From Klebsiella pneumoniae (GTDB lineage Bacteria > Desulfobacterota > Binatia > UBA12015), in assembly GCA_945872365.1 (NCBI GenBank), contig CAMBZJ010000005.1, positions 62,001 to 126,000 on the forward strand: DNA of 64,000 bases. The letters run 5' to 3'. Shown piece after piece: positions 39,518 through 47,589 of this stretch. The notes beneath the pieces are model-generated. The model saw only the letters and a program-made list of their open reading frames with translations. It did not search any database and was not told the DNA's origin. How positions within the stretch are numbered: position 1 is the stretch's first letter; each line of letters starts with the position of its first letter. The translations under genes and the position numbers were made by a program.

Positions 39518-40750
39518 CTAGGCGGGCCCCGCATCCGCGGACGCATCGTCGCGCGCGGCGCCGTCGCTCGCCTCGCAGACCAGGATTGCGGGCGTCCCGC
39601 CGGTCTCGCGGCGGAAGGCGGAGGCGATGCGGTGACGGAAGCCGTCGACCGCGGCGTGCTCGACGAGATTCACCGTGCATCCGCCGAAGCCGCCGCCGGT
39701 CATGCGGGCGCCGTGAACGCCGGGCAGATCGGTCGCGGCCGCGACCAGCAGGTCGAGTTCCGGGCAACTCACCTCGAAGTCGTCGCGTAGGCTCGCGTGC
39801 GAGCGCGCCATGAGGTCGGCGACGCGGTCGAGGTCGAGCGCTTCGAGGGCGACGACGCACTCGAGGACGCGGCGATTCTCGTCGACGACATGGCAGCAGC
39901 GCCGCCAGGCGACCGGGTCGAGGCGATCGCGCGCCGCGGCGAGTTCCCCGGGGCTGACGTCGCGCAGGGAGGCCGGGCCAGGGCGATCGCGTGCGAGCGC
40001 CGCCACGCCCTGCTCGCACTCCCGGCGACGCCGATTGTACTCGCCGTCCGCGAGGCGATGGCGCACGCCGCTGTCGACCACGACGAGGCTCAGCCCCGGG
40101 GGCAGGCGCACGGCGCGGTGGCCCAGCGAGCGGCAATCGAGAAGCAGGGCGCAGCCGCGTTCGCAGAGCAGCGAGGCCATCGGGTCCATGACGCCGCTGC
40201 GCGTACCGACGAAGCGGTTCTCGGCGTCCCGGCAAAGCAGGGCGAGTTCGACCGGATCGAGGGCTGCGCCGGCGAGCGCCAGGAGTGCCCGGCCGACGGC
40301 GACGAGCAGTGCTGCCGAGGAACTCAACCCGGCGCCGATCGGGACCTCGCTCGCGACCCGCAGGTTCGCCCCGCGCAGCGGCAGTCCGGCGGCGAGCAGC
40401 GCACGCGCGATACCCTGCGGATGGTCGCTCCAGTCGCCGCGCGGCGCCGGGTCGACCTCGTCGAGATCCAGTGCGACCGTCTCGACGAGGTCCTCGGATT
40501 GCACGACGAGCTTGCGGTCGCTGCGGGGCACGGCCGCGACCCAGGTGGCGCGGTCGAGCGCCACCGGGAGGACGAAACCCTCGTTGTAGTCGGTGTGCTC
40601 GCCGATCAGATTCACCCGGCCCGGGGCACGCACCGCGAGCGCCCCCGGCCCGGCGCGGTCGAGCAGGCGCCGCGCCAGGGGCGGAAGTCGAACATCCACG
40701 CGCGGAGACTCGTCCCCTGCCGACCGCGGGTCAAGCAAGCTCTTCTCCAT
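39518..40750 (-). CDS. galK: Galactokinase (GHMP kinase)
   Basis: 410 residues. The galactokinase signature is intact (GRVNLIGEHTDYNEGFVLP), as is the GHMP ATP-binding loop (PIGAGLSSSAALLVA) and the C-terminal ARMTGGGFGGCTVNLV motif. It phosphorylates alpha-D-galactose to galactose-1-phosphate; no galT or galE is in the window. The ATG at 40750 has no good Shine-Dalgarno, and an in-frame GTG downstream is possible, but the first conserved residues (~46 on) do not decide. It is divergent from the BtuF-like gene (48-base gap) and convergent with acnA. Confidence 0.92.
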   Translation of the reverse strand: MEKSLLDPRSAGDESPRVDVRLPPLARRLLDRAGPGALAVRAPGRVNLIGEHTDYNEGFVLPVALDRATWVAAVPRSDRKLVVQSEDLVETVALDLDEVDPAPRGDWSDHPQGIARALLAAGLPLRGANLRVASEVPIGAGLSSSAALLVAVGRALLALAGAALDPVELALLCRDAENRFVGTRSGVMDPMASLLCERGCALLLDCRSLGHRAVRLPPGLSLVVVDSGVRHRLADGEYNRRRRECEQGVAALARDRPGPASLRDVSPGELAAARDRLDPVAWRRCCHVVDENRRVLECVVALEALDLDRVADLMARSHASLRDDFEVSCPELDLLVAAATDLPGVHGARMTGGGFGGCTVNLVEHAAVDGFRHRIASAFRRETGGTPAILVCEASDGAARDDASADAGPA

Positions 40751-40760
40751 GCGGGAGGGG

Positions 40761-40789
40761 TGGACGAGGCGCGCCCGCGGGGCTATCGC
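40761..40789 (+). promoter_or_regulatory. Candidate promoter of BtuF-like gene
   Basis: TGGACG (40761-40766), 17-base spacer, TATCGC (40784-40789), nine bases before the ATG at 40799. The intergenic region with galK is only 48 bases, so opposing promoters must overlap. Confidence 0.4.
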
Positions 40790-40798
40790 GGGGCCGTC

Positions 40799-41656
40799 AT
40801 GTCGATGTCCCTCGCGAAAGCGACCGACGCCTCGGGAGTCTCGGTGCGGGTGCCACGCGAGCCGCGGGCCGTCGTGTCGCTCGTGCCGAGCGTCACCGAA
40901 ACGCTCTGTGCACTCGGTCTCGGCGATCGCCTGGTCGGCGTGACCGACTGGTGCATCCACCCGGCCAACGCGCTGGCCCGGCTGCCGCGGGTGCGGGGCA
41001 CCAAGAACCCCGACCTCGACGCGATCGCAGCACTCCGCCCCGACCTCGTCCTGGCAAACCTGGAAGAGAACCGCGCCGCCGACGTGAGCCGCCTGCGCGA
41101 GCGCGGCATCCGGGTCTGGGTGGACTTCCCGCGCGGGGTCGCGGAGGCCGTGGCGCAGATCCGCTGGCTCGCCGATCTCGGCGCCACGCCCGACGCGACC
41201 GCGGCAATCCTCGACCCGATCGACCGCGCTCGCGAAGCCGCCGAGGCCGAAAGCGCGCGCGCCGACCGGCCGCTGCGCGGCTTCGTCGCGGTCTGGAAGG
41301 ATCCCTGGATGACCGCTTCGGCGGACACCTACGTCCACGACCTGCTGGCGCAAGCGGGCATCGCGAACCTTTTTGGCGAGGCCGCCGGGCGCTACCCGCG
41401 CCTGGAACTCGGGGACCTCGCGGCGCGCGATCCGGAGGTCGTGCTGCTCCCCGACGAGCCCTACCGGTTCGGCGAGGCGGACGTGCGGACCCTGCGCGAA
41501 GGGCCGCTCGCCGCGACCACCGCCGCCCGGGCCGGGGGGATCCGGACGATCGACGGCACCCTGCCCTTCTGGCATGGCCCCCGGTTGGCCCGGGCACTCG
41601 AAGCGCTGACGGGGCTGGCCCGCGAGGTGCGCACCGCGACCGGTCGCCCGGCCTAG
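40799..41656 (+). CDS. BtuF/FecB-like helical-backbone binding protein without signal peptide
   Basis: 285 residues of the periplasmic-binding-protein-like class III fold: VVSLVPSVTETLCALGLGDRLVGVT at the N-terminus, PRVRGTKNPDLDAIAALRPDLVLA, then VHDLLAQAGIANLF and LPFWHGPRLARAL. Relatives bind cobalamin or iron chelates for ABC importers. No signal peptide or lipobox is visible at either possible ATG (40799 or 40805), and no transporter genes are adjacent. It may therefore act in the cytoplasm as a cobalamin-binding or related protein. The divergent galK is functionally unrelated as far as can be seen. Confidence 0.82.
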   Translation: MSMSLAKATDASGVSVRVPREPRAVVSLVPSVTETLCALGLGDRLVGVTDWCIHPANALARLPRVRGTKNPDLDAIAALRPDLVLANLEENRAADVSRLRERGIRVWVDFPRGVAEAVAQIRWLADLGATPDATAAILDPIDRAREAAEAESARADRPLRGFVAVWKDPWMTASADTYVHDLLAQAGIANLFGEAAGRYPRLELGDLAARDPEVVLLPDEPYRFGEADVRTLREGPLAATTAARAGGIRTIDGTLPFWHGPRLARALEALTGLAREVRTATGRPA

Positions 41657-41686
41657 CTACGGCCGCCGCCGGCTGCATTTTCTCGA

Positions 41687-41714
41687 TTGTCGGGGCTCGG
41701 GAGCCCGTGATAGT
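41687..41714 (+). promoter_or_regulatory. Candidate promoter of the beta-helix protein gene
   Basis: TTGTCG (41687-41692), 16-base spacer, GATAGT (41709-41714). The leader to the ATG at 41781 is about 60 bases and contains GGCGGAGAAG as a Shine-Dalgarno. Confidence 0.45.
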
Positions 41715-41780
41715 CTCGCAGGGCTGCGACCGGTGCTCCCGAGCGGAGCCCCTCGGACGCGCGGCGGAGAAGTGCAAACC

Positions 41781-43496
41781 ATGAAAATTCGAAGGCTTCG
41801 GTCGATCCCGGCGTTACTGGTGCTGGCGGCCCTCATTCCAGCCAACCCGGCGGCCGCGTCCGAGGCAGGCGACCAAGGTGCCTGCGTGAAGCGTATCAGC
41901 GAGGCCATCCAGGGCTTCACCGCCACCTATGTCGCCGCGGTCGGTCGCTGCAAGGGGGGCAACCTCTCGCTCGCGACGAAGATCGACTGCGCAGACGACC
42001 GCGACACCGTGGATCAGGTCAAGGCCGCGGCCGACAAGCTGGTCACCCAGTTCAACAAGTGCACCACGAGCGCGTTCGTGCAGGTCTGTGCGCTCTCGAA
42101 AGTCGTCCCGCTCGATCTTTACGCAGCCCTGACCACGGGCGACACTTCGCTCATGACCACGCTCGCGAATCTGGTGAATGGGCTGTGGGTCAAGCCCACC
42201 CCGGGCCACCCGCGACCCGTCCTCCCAATCTCCAAGGACGCCGAGTCCTGCGTTCGCTCGATCAACACCCAGTTCTCCCGCATCACGAGCCAGATCCAGC
42301 AGTGCGTCTCAAAATGCGAGGTCTCTCTGACGAAGAGCGGCGGCGAAGTCTGCATCGCGCCCGACACCGGCGACGTGATGAAGGAGAAGACCCTCGACTG
42401 CGTCGTCCGGGCACGCCAGCGCCTCTCCGAGACCCTAGCCGCCCGCTGCACGCCGACGGCGCTCGAAGAGGTCGGGTGGCCGCTCGGCACCGCGACGGTC
42501 GACGACCTGCTCGCGGCATTCCAACCCTACCTCGACAAGGTGACGGAACAACTCGACGTGCAGGTCTACAACTCCTCCTGCCGCTACCGCATCGCGATCA
42601 ACCCCGTCCCGACGACCGCGATCGTCGAGCTGAACCCGAGCGGCACCCTGAAGGAGATCCGCTGCGGCGACGAACTCGACGCGGCCTTCTTCGGCGACGA
42701 CGACGACCTCGAGTTGCAGAGCGACCTGAACTGCCAGGACGCCGGCAAGGTGAACGGGATCGTGATCAGCGCCTCGAACGTTTCGGTGAACCTCGGCAAG
42801 AGCTTCCGCGTGAGCGGCCCCGCCAAGGTGGCCGATCGCACGGGCACCGGCATCCTGCTGAAGAGCGGAGCAAGGGGCGTGTCGGTCGAGCGCGGCCTCG
42901 TGCAGCGCTTCCTGACGGGCGTCGCAGACCAGGGAGCGGGCACCGGCAACACATTCGAGCAATTGAGCGTCCGCTCCAACCAAGGCGACGGCTTTCGGCT
43001 GAGCGCCAACGGCTTCAGCATCAACAACGTCTCGGTGAAGAGCAACGGTGGCTACGGCATCCGGCTCCTCGGCAACGGCGGAGAAATCCTGGGCTCGAGC
43101 ATCGAGTTGAGCGGTCTCGACGGACTCCGCATCGACGGCGCCGACACTCGGGTGGACGGGATCCAGAGCGGAGCCCTCAAGGAAAGCGGCAATTCAGGCT
43201 ACGGCTTCGTCGTGAACGGTAGCGGCACGTCCGTCTACCAGTGCACGGCCGAAGCCAACGCCGGCGGCGGCTTCCTCGTGAACAACGCCACGATCAAGTT
43301 CAAGGCCAATTCCGCGACCTCGAACCTCGGGACCGGCTTCCGGTTCACACTGGGCGGTTCCGGGCTCGATACGAATCGGTCTGAAATGAATGGCGGGGTC
43401 GCGTTCGACATCGCCCCCGGCAACCTCGACGAGACCGGCAACCGGGCGAACGGCTCCACGATCGTCTTCGGGCCCGAAGGCGGCACGTTCAACTGA
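41781..43496 (+). CDS. Secreted Cys-rich protein with right-handed beta-helix domain
   Basis: 571 residues. A clear signal peptide (IPALLVLAALIPANPAAASEA) predicts export. The N-terminal ~300 residues contain 14 cysteines spread at regular distances in helical-looking sequence (GRCKGG, NKCTTS, QQCVSKCEV) with no named family that I recognise. From ~310 onward the sequence is Asn/Gly/Ser-rich with short strands repeating every ~22-25 residues (NVSVNLGKSFRVSG, NNVSVKSNGGYGIRLLGNGG, YGFVVNGSG), a parallel beta-helix pattern such as in pectate-lyase-like and surface proteins. No catalytic motif is obvious. The role may be glycan binding or surface display. Confidence 0.72.
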   Translation: MKIRRLRSIPALLVLAALIPANPAAASEAGDQGACVKRISEAIQGFTATYVAAVGRCKGGNLSLATKIDCADDRDTVDQVKAAADKLVTQFNKCTTSAFVQVCALSKVVPLDLYAALTTGDTSLMTTLANLVNGLWVKPTPGHPRPVLPISKDAESCVRSINTQFSRITSQIQQCVSKCEVSLTKSGGEVCIAPDTGDVMKEKTLDCVVRARQRLSETLAARCTPTALEEVGWPLGTATVDDLLAAFQPYLDKVTEQLDVQVYNSSCRYRIAINPVPTTAIVELNPSGTLKEIRCGDELDAAFFGDDDDLELQSDLNCQDAGKVNGIVISASNVSVNLGKSFRVSGPAKVADRTGTGILLKSGARGVSVERGLVQRFLTGVADQGAGTGNTFEQLSVRSNQGDGFRLSANGFSINNVSVKSNGGYGIRLLGNGGEILGSSIELSGLDGLRIDGADTRVDGIQSGALKESGNSGYGFVVNGSGTSVYQCTAEANAGGGFLVNNATIKFKANSATSNLGTGFRFTLGGSGLDTNRSEMNGGVAFDIAPGNLDETGNRANGSTIVFGPEGGTFN

Positions 43497-43541
43497 ACCC
43501 GGCGAAGAACGCGAGTAGAGTCTCCTAGCGACCGGCCTGTC

Positions 43542-45188
43542 TCAGGTCGGCCCCCGGTCGTCGCTGCGCCGGAATTCCGGGGCGGGCTGCCCGTCTATCG
43601 CCCCGCTGTCAACCGAAGCGGACCGCACGGCGGTGCGCGGGCTCGTCGCTACTTCCGCCGGTCCCTCGACCTCCACCGGTCCCTCGCCGCGCCGACGCAG
43701 CAGGGCCAGTTGCGAGAGGAACTCGCGCAGCATGCGGCGACCAGACGGGAAGGTGGCCCAGAGGCCGAGGTAGACCAGTCCGTAGAGCAGCGCGTGCAGC
43801 ACCAGGTTCAGCGTGAGCGGCCGGACGGCGGGGAGACCCAACCGGACGAGGCCGTGGAGAATCAGGCCGGCCGCGATCGACAGTACGCCGGGGAGGATCA
43901 TCTGCTCGACGACGTCGCGGGGCCGCACCGGCGCCGTGCGACAGCAATAGACGATCCCCGGATACCAGCTGAGACAGGACACGATGCTGTGGGCCAGCGC
44001 GACGCCGAGGGCGCCCCAGCGCACGCCGATCGCGTAGCCGAGCAGCATCGCCGGGAATACCATCGCGACCCAGCGCAGGTGGCGGTCGGAGCGGCCCGTC
44101 GAGGTGTAGATCCAGCCGGCGACGAAGCCGGTGCGGCCGATGAACGCGGCCGGGGCGAGCGCCCGGTACAGCGGCACCATGCCGGCCCAGCGCGCCCCCA
44201 GGATCGCGATGATCGCGGCCTTCGCGTCGACGAACAGGAAGACGACGAGCGGCATGCTGAAGGCGAAGACGAGGCGCGTCCAGGCGCGGTAGAAGTCCCG
44301 GTAGCGCTGCGAATCTCCCTGGAGGCGACTCAAGGCCGGCACCGCGACGGAGCCGAGCGGGCCGGTCAGCAACTGGAACGGCAGGGTGAGCAGGCGGAAC
44401 GCGCGATCGTAGAGTCCGGCAGGCCCGACTCCGGTGAAGCGCCCGACGAACACGGTATCGAGGTTGTTCGTCAGGTGGGTGACGATGCGCACCGCGCTCA
44501 CGTTGAGGCCGAAGCGCACCATTCGACCGATGCCGGCCGCACGCGAGGGCCGACCGGGGCGCCAGCCGCAGAGTATCCACAGAAGCAGCGTGCCGACGAC
44601 CGCCCCCGCGATCTCCTGGCCGACGAGCGCCCAGTAGCCGCCGCCCCGCCAGGCAATCGTCACGGCGGTGGCGAAGGCGGCGAGCATCGAGGCGGCGTCG
44701 ATCGCCGAGAGCAGGGGAAACTCCATGCGTCGGCTCAAGATCGCCATATGCTGCATGCCGAGTCCGTCGATGAACGGCACGGCGGCCAGGGCCAGCACGA
44801 CGGTCACCACGCGCGGATCGCCGTAGAACCAGCCCAGCAACGGGGCGAGTCCGGCGATCAGCAGGCTCACCACCGCCGACAGACCGGCGCTGGCCCAGAA
44901 GAGCGTGCTCACCTGGCGATGGTCGATCGCCGCCTGCTGCACGGTCGCCGAGGCGAAGCCCGCGTCCTTGATGAGGCCGAAGACCCCGATGCTGGCGAAG
45001 GCTACCGCGAGAAGCCCGAAGTCTCGGGCGTCGAGCAACCGGGCGAGGACCATGGTCGAGGCGACGCTGAGGAGGAACCGTACGACCTGCGTCGCGACCG
45101 AGACGGCGCTGCCGCGGGCCGAATGACGCGCCAAGTCGGCCTCGACGTGATCGGCGTTGAGATAGTCGGCTGGGGAACCTTCGGACAT
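43542..45188 (-). CDS. Wzx/WzxC-type polysaccharide flippase (MOP superfamily)
   Basis: 548 residues with about 12 hydrophobic segments and the Polysacc_synt family opening (ARGSAVSVATQVVRFLLSVAST, then LLDARDFGLLAVAFA). NLDTVFVGRFTGVGPAGLYDRAFRLL is the typical WzxC/teichuronic-type motif. It probably flips lipid-linked oligosaccharide across the inner membrane, and could serve the glycan made by the glycosyltransferase cluster at 17-28 kb. That link is inference, because the two are 16 kb apart. The cytoplasmic tail of ~60 residues is Glu/Ala/Pro-rich. The ATG is at 45188. It is convergent with the beta-helix gene. Confidence 0.88.
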   Translation of the reverse strand: MSEGSPADYLNADHVEADLARHSARGSAVSVATQVVRFLLSVASTMVLARLLDARDFGLLAVAFASIGVFGLIKDAGFASATVQQAAIDHRQVSTLFWASAGLSAVVSLLIAGLAPLLGWFYGDPRVVTVVLALAAVPFIDGLGMQHMAILSRRMEFPLLSAIDAASMLAAFATAVTIAWRGGGYWALVGQEIAGAVVGTLLLWILCGWRPGRPSRAAGIGRMVRFGLNVSAVRIVTHLTNNLDTVFVGRFTGVGPAGLYDRAFRLLTLPFQLLTGPLGSVAVPALSRLQGDSQRYRDFYRAWTRLVFAFSMPLVVFLFVDAKAAIIAILGARWAGMVPLYRALAPAAFIGRTGFVAGWIYTSTGRSDRHLRWVAMVFPAMLLGYAIGVRWGALGVALAHSIVSCLSWYPGIVYCCRTAPVRPRDVVEQMILPGVLSIAAGLILHGLVRLGLPAVRPLTLNLVLHALLYGLVYLGLWATFPSGRRMLREFLSQLALLRRRGEGPVEVEGPAEVATSPRTAVRSASVDSGAIDGQPAPEFRRSDDRGPT

Positions 45189-45314
45189 GGCGGGGTGCGG
45201 CCCCGGGCACCCGTGCGCCCGTCGGCTGGCGACTCCGCTACCACGCGACGACCGGACACGCCTCGGACGACCACGACGGACTAGTCGCTCACCTCGCGAG
45301 GGTGCTCCCCGCCA

Positions 45315-45343
45315 TTGCTTCCCTCACCGGGCCGGCCTAACCT
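45315..45343 (+). promoter_or_regulatory. Candidate promoter of the beta-barrel protein gene
   Basis: TTGCTT (45315-45320), exactly 17 bases, TAACCT (45338-45343), the same -10 box as the FUN14 gene. The leader is ~40 bases with GGAGGGGAAG just before the ATG, so this gene is not leaderless. Confidence 0.6.
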
Positions 45344-45391
45344 CGGGGCCGACGCGGGCGCCCCGCCGGGCCGTCCGGGAGGGGAAGCGAC

Positions 45392-46354
45392 ATGGGAATC
45401 ACCCGAATCCTTCGGCCTTCGGCCGTCCTGCATGGCGCGGCACTCGTCGCGGCACTCGCCTGCTCGCTCGCCTCGGCCGGCGAGGCCCTGGCGCAATCGC
45501 CCGGCATGGCGCCGCCGCCGGGCCTTGCCGCGGGTTCGGCCGCGGCGGGCGGGGCGGTCGAGCGGAGCGCACCGGCAACCCGCGACGAAGGGGAGCCCGA
45601 CTTCCTCAGGCACATCCGCGAGGACCGCTGGCAGTTCACCGTGGCGCCCTATATCTGGCTCTCGACGGTCCAAGGGCGGACCAGCATCGGCGACCTGAGT
45701 GCGAATCTCGACGTCGGCTACGACAAGCTCTTCGATCTCCTCGGCCAGGGCGACCTATTCGCCGCCATGGGCTACTTCCAGGTCCAGAAGGGACCGCTCG
45801 GCGCATTCGTGGACTTCACCGGCTCGACCGTTCGGACCGAGGAGAAGTTCCGCGACGTCGGCCGCAATCCGATCAAGATTCGCAGCGACACGCTCACGCT
45901 CTACTTCGCTCTCTACTGGCAGTTGCTGGACCTCGGACCGCCGCAGGGTCCCGGCCATGTGACGGCGAACCTCGACGCGGGTTTCCGCTGGAACCAGGTC
46001 TACTCGAAGCTCTCGACCTACCTCGACAGGCCGGATCGCGGGGTATCGAGGGACACGCAGCAGAACTGGATCGACCCGGTCGTCGGCACCTCGTTCAACG
46101 TCGGGCTCACCGATCGAGTCTCAGCCTACTTCCGTGGGGACATCGGCGGCTTCGGCGCGGGTTCGCAACTCGCTTGGGAGCTCGTCGGCGTCTTCGACAT
46201 CTACCTCGGCATGCTCGGCAGTGCGAGAACCGACCTACTGCTCGGCTACAAGGTCTACGACTTCGACTTCGAGACCTCCTCGAAGAACGCTCGAACCGTG
46301 CAGTTGCAGCAGACCCTGAGCGGGCCGATCGTCGGGATCGCGTGGAAGTTCTGA
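45392..46354 (+). CDS. Exported outer-membrane beta-barrel-like protein
   Basis: 320 residues. A signal peptide (AALVAALACSLASAGEALAQ) is followed by a Pro/Ala-rich linker. From ~75 onward come amphipathic strands with alternating aromatic residues (WQFTVAPYIWLSTVQG, LTLYFALYWQLLDLG, GTSFNVGLTDRVSAYFRGD) and a C-terminal strand ending in WKF, as expected for outer-membrane barrel insertion. Family unknown to me. The RlpA-like gene overlaps its end by 13 bases, suggesting co-expression. Confidence 0.78.
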   Translation: MGITRILRPSAVLHGAALVAALACSLASAGEALAQSPGMAPPPGLAAGSAAAGGAVERSAPATRDEGEPDFLRHIREDRWQFTVAPYIWLSTVQGRTSIGDLSANLDVGYDKLFDLLGQGDLFAAMGYFQVQKGPLGAFVDFTGSTVRTEEKFRDVGRNPIKIRSDTLTLYFALYWQLLDLGPPQGPGHVTANLDAGFRWNQVYSKLSTYLDRPDRGVSRDTQQNWIDPVVGTSFNVGLTDRVSAYFRGDIGGFGAGSQLAWELVGVFDIYLGMLGSARTDLLLGYKVYDFDFETSSKNARTVQLQQTLSGPIVGIAWKF

Positions 46355-46809
46355 TCGTTCCGCGGCGCGCGAGGAGAGGGGCCACCGCGCGACGAACCGC
46401 CCCGAGAGCATCGCGTGTTCCTCTCGTCGTCGCCGCGATCGCCGTCCTCATCGCCGTCGCCCCGGCGCATCGCGCCGCGGCTGAGTCGGGACAGGCCTCC
46501 GCCTATGCCGCGCGCTTCGATGGCCGCAGAACCGCGAGCGGCGAGCGCTACGATCCCGCCCGCCTCACCGCAGCGCACCGCACGCTTGCGTTCGGCACGA
46601 GGGTACGCGTGACGAATCTCGCCAACGGGCGCAGCGTACCGGTCCGCGTGAACGACCGCGGAAAACTCGCCCGGGGGCGGATCATCGACCTGAGCCCGGC
46701 CGCCGCACGCGCGATCGGCATGGATCCGCGCGGCGTGGCACGGGTGACGGTCGAACCGGCCTCCCGGCGGGAGGCGACGGCAGCCGTCGCGGCCGGAGCC
46801 GAGCCCTAG
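46342..46809 (+). CDS. RlpA-like double-psi beta-barrel protein
   Basis: 155 residues. A hydrophobic signal/anchor (VPLVVAAIAVLIAVAPAHRA) precedes a DPBB domain with the RlpA hallmarks QASAYAARFDGRRTASGERYD, FGTRVRVTNLANGRSVPVRVNDRG and RIIDLSPAAARAIGM. RlpA proteins are septal lytic transglycosylases acting on glycan strands without stem peptides; there is no SPOR domain here, so septal targeting is uncertain. The only in-frame start before the signal sequence is the GTG at 46342, inside the end of the barrel gene. Convergent with the next gene. Confidence 0.85.
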   Translation: MEVLIVPRRARRGATARRTAPRASRVPLVVAAIAVLIAVAPAHRAAAESGQASAYAARFDGRRTASGERYDPARLTAAHRTLAFGTRVRVTNLANGRSVPVRVNDRGKLARGRIIDLSPAAARAIGMDPRGVARVTVEPASRREATAAVAAGAEP

Positions 46810-46843
46810 CACGAGTCCGCAGCGCACCGGGGCGCCGCGACGC

Positions 46844-47419
46844 TCAGTGCTCGAGCGGCTTCGCCCCGCACTCCGCGAGGCGCTTCTCGAGCAGGTCGCG
46901 CACGATCGGACGGCCGACGAAGGGGATCAGGTCGCCGGCCAGGATGAGCCGCCCGCTCTGCCGCTCGCGCTCGCAGACCAGGGGGCGCAACTCGTGTGGC
47001 AGGGCCTTTTCGCGCTCGAGCTGATCGACGCTCACCCAGGTGTGGCGGATCGGCTGGTAGCGCTCCGCCGCATCGAAGCGCGTGCGCCGGTAGTCGAGGA
47101 CGTCGCGCACCAGGACGTCGTCCATGTGCGGGCGCAGTTCTTCGAGTTTGATCTCCTTGCGAGAGGGGAATTTCTCGTCGAGGAAGCTGCGGATGTGCGC
47201 CTCCGACCAGCCCGCCTCGCGCAGGTCCGCCGCCGCGATGGTGGTTCGGGCGAAGCCTGCGTAGGGCTTCCACGCCGCCTCCGCACGTCGCGTGGCCGCA
47301 ACCGACGCGGCCTGCACCGCCTGGCGTTCCTCGATCGAGCGCCAGAAGGCCGTGACTCCGGCCGCCACCGCGGCGGCGAAAGTCGAGAGGAAGAAAAACG
47401 AGATCAGGTAGTCCGCCAT
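46844..47419 (-). CDS. Hypothetical membrane-anchored protein
   Basis: 191 residues. An N-terminal membrane helix (DYLISFFFLSTFAAAVAAGVTAFW) is followed by a charged soluble region rich in Arg, Glu and Ala with helical character (WSEAHIRSFLDEKFPSRKEI, YQPIRHTWVSVDQLEREKAL). I do not recognise the family. The ATG at 47419 has GGAG upstream, and a TAGGCA box about 40 bases further up may be its promoter. The strong terminator at 47501-47534 isolates it from the upstream ompA-like gene. Confidence 0.65.
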   Translation of the reverse strand: MADYLISFFFLSTFAAAVAAGVTAFWRSIEERQAVQAASVAATRRAEAAWKPYAGFARTTIAAADLREAGWSEAHIRSFLDEKFPSRKEIKLEELRPHMDDVLVRDVLDYRRTRFDAAERYQPIRHTWVSVDQLEREKALPHELRPLVCERERQSGRLILAGDLIPFVGRPIVRDLLEKRLAECGAKPLEH

Positions 47420-47500
47420 GTCATCTCCAGGGATTCCGCGAGACTCCGCAATCCCGGCTGCCTAGCACAGTCGTGCGGCGGGGCCGAGGCGGCAAACGAA

Positions 47501-47534
47501 GAGGGGCACCGCCGGACGACCGGCGGTGCCCCTC
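47501..47534 (-). terminator. Intrinsic terminator of the DUF937-OmpA gene
   Basis: Perfect 15-base arms (47501-47515 and 47520-47534, beginning GAGGGGCACC) with a four-base ACGA loop. Read on the minus strand it is followed by TTCGTTTG. It is the strongest stem-loop I found in the window, 55 bases past the stop of the minus-strand OmpA gene. Confidence 0.85.
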
Positions 47535-47589
47535 GGGTGGAGCGGGGACGCCCCGACGGCGGCCGGAAAGGCCGCCGCCGGGCGCCGGA

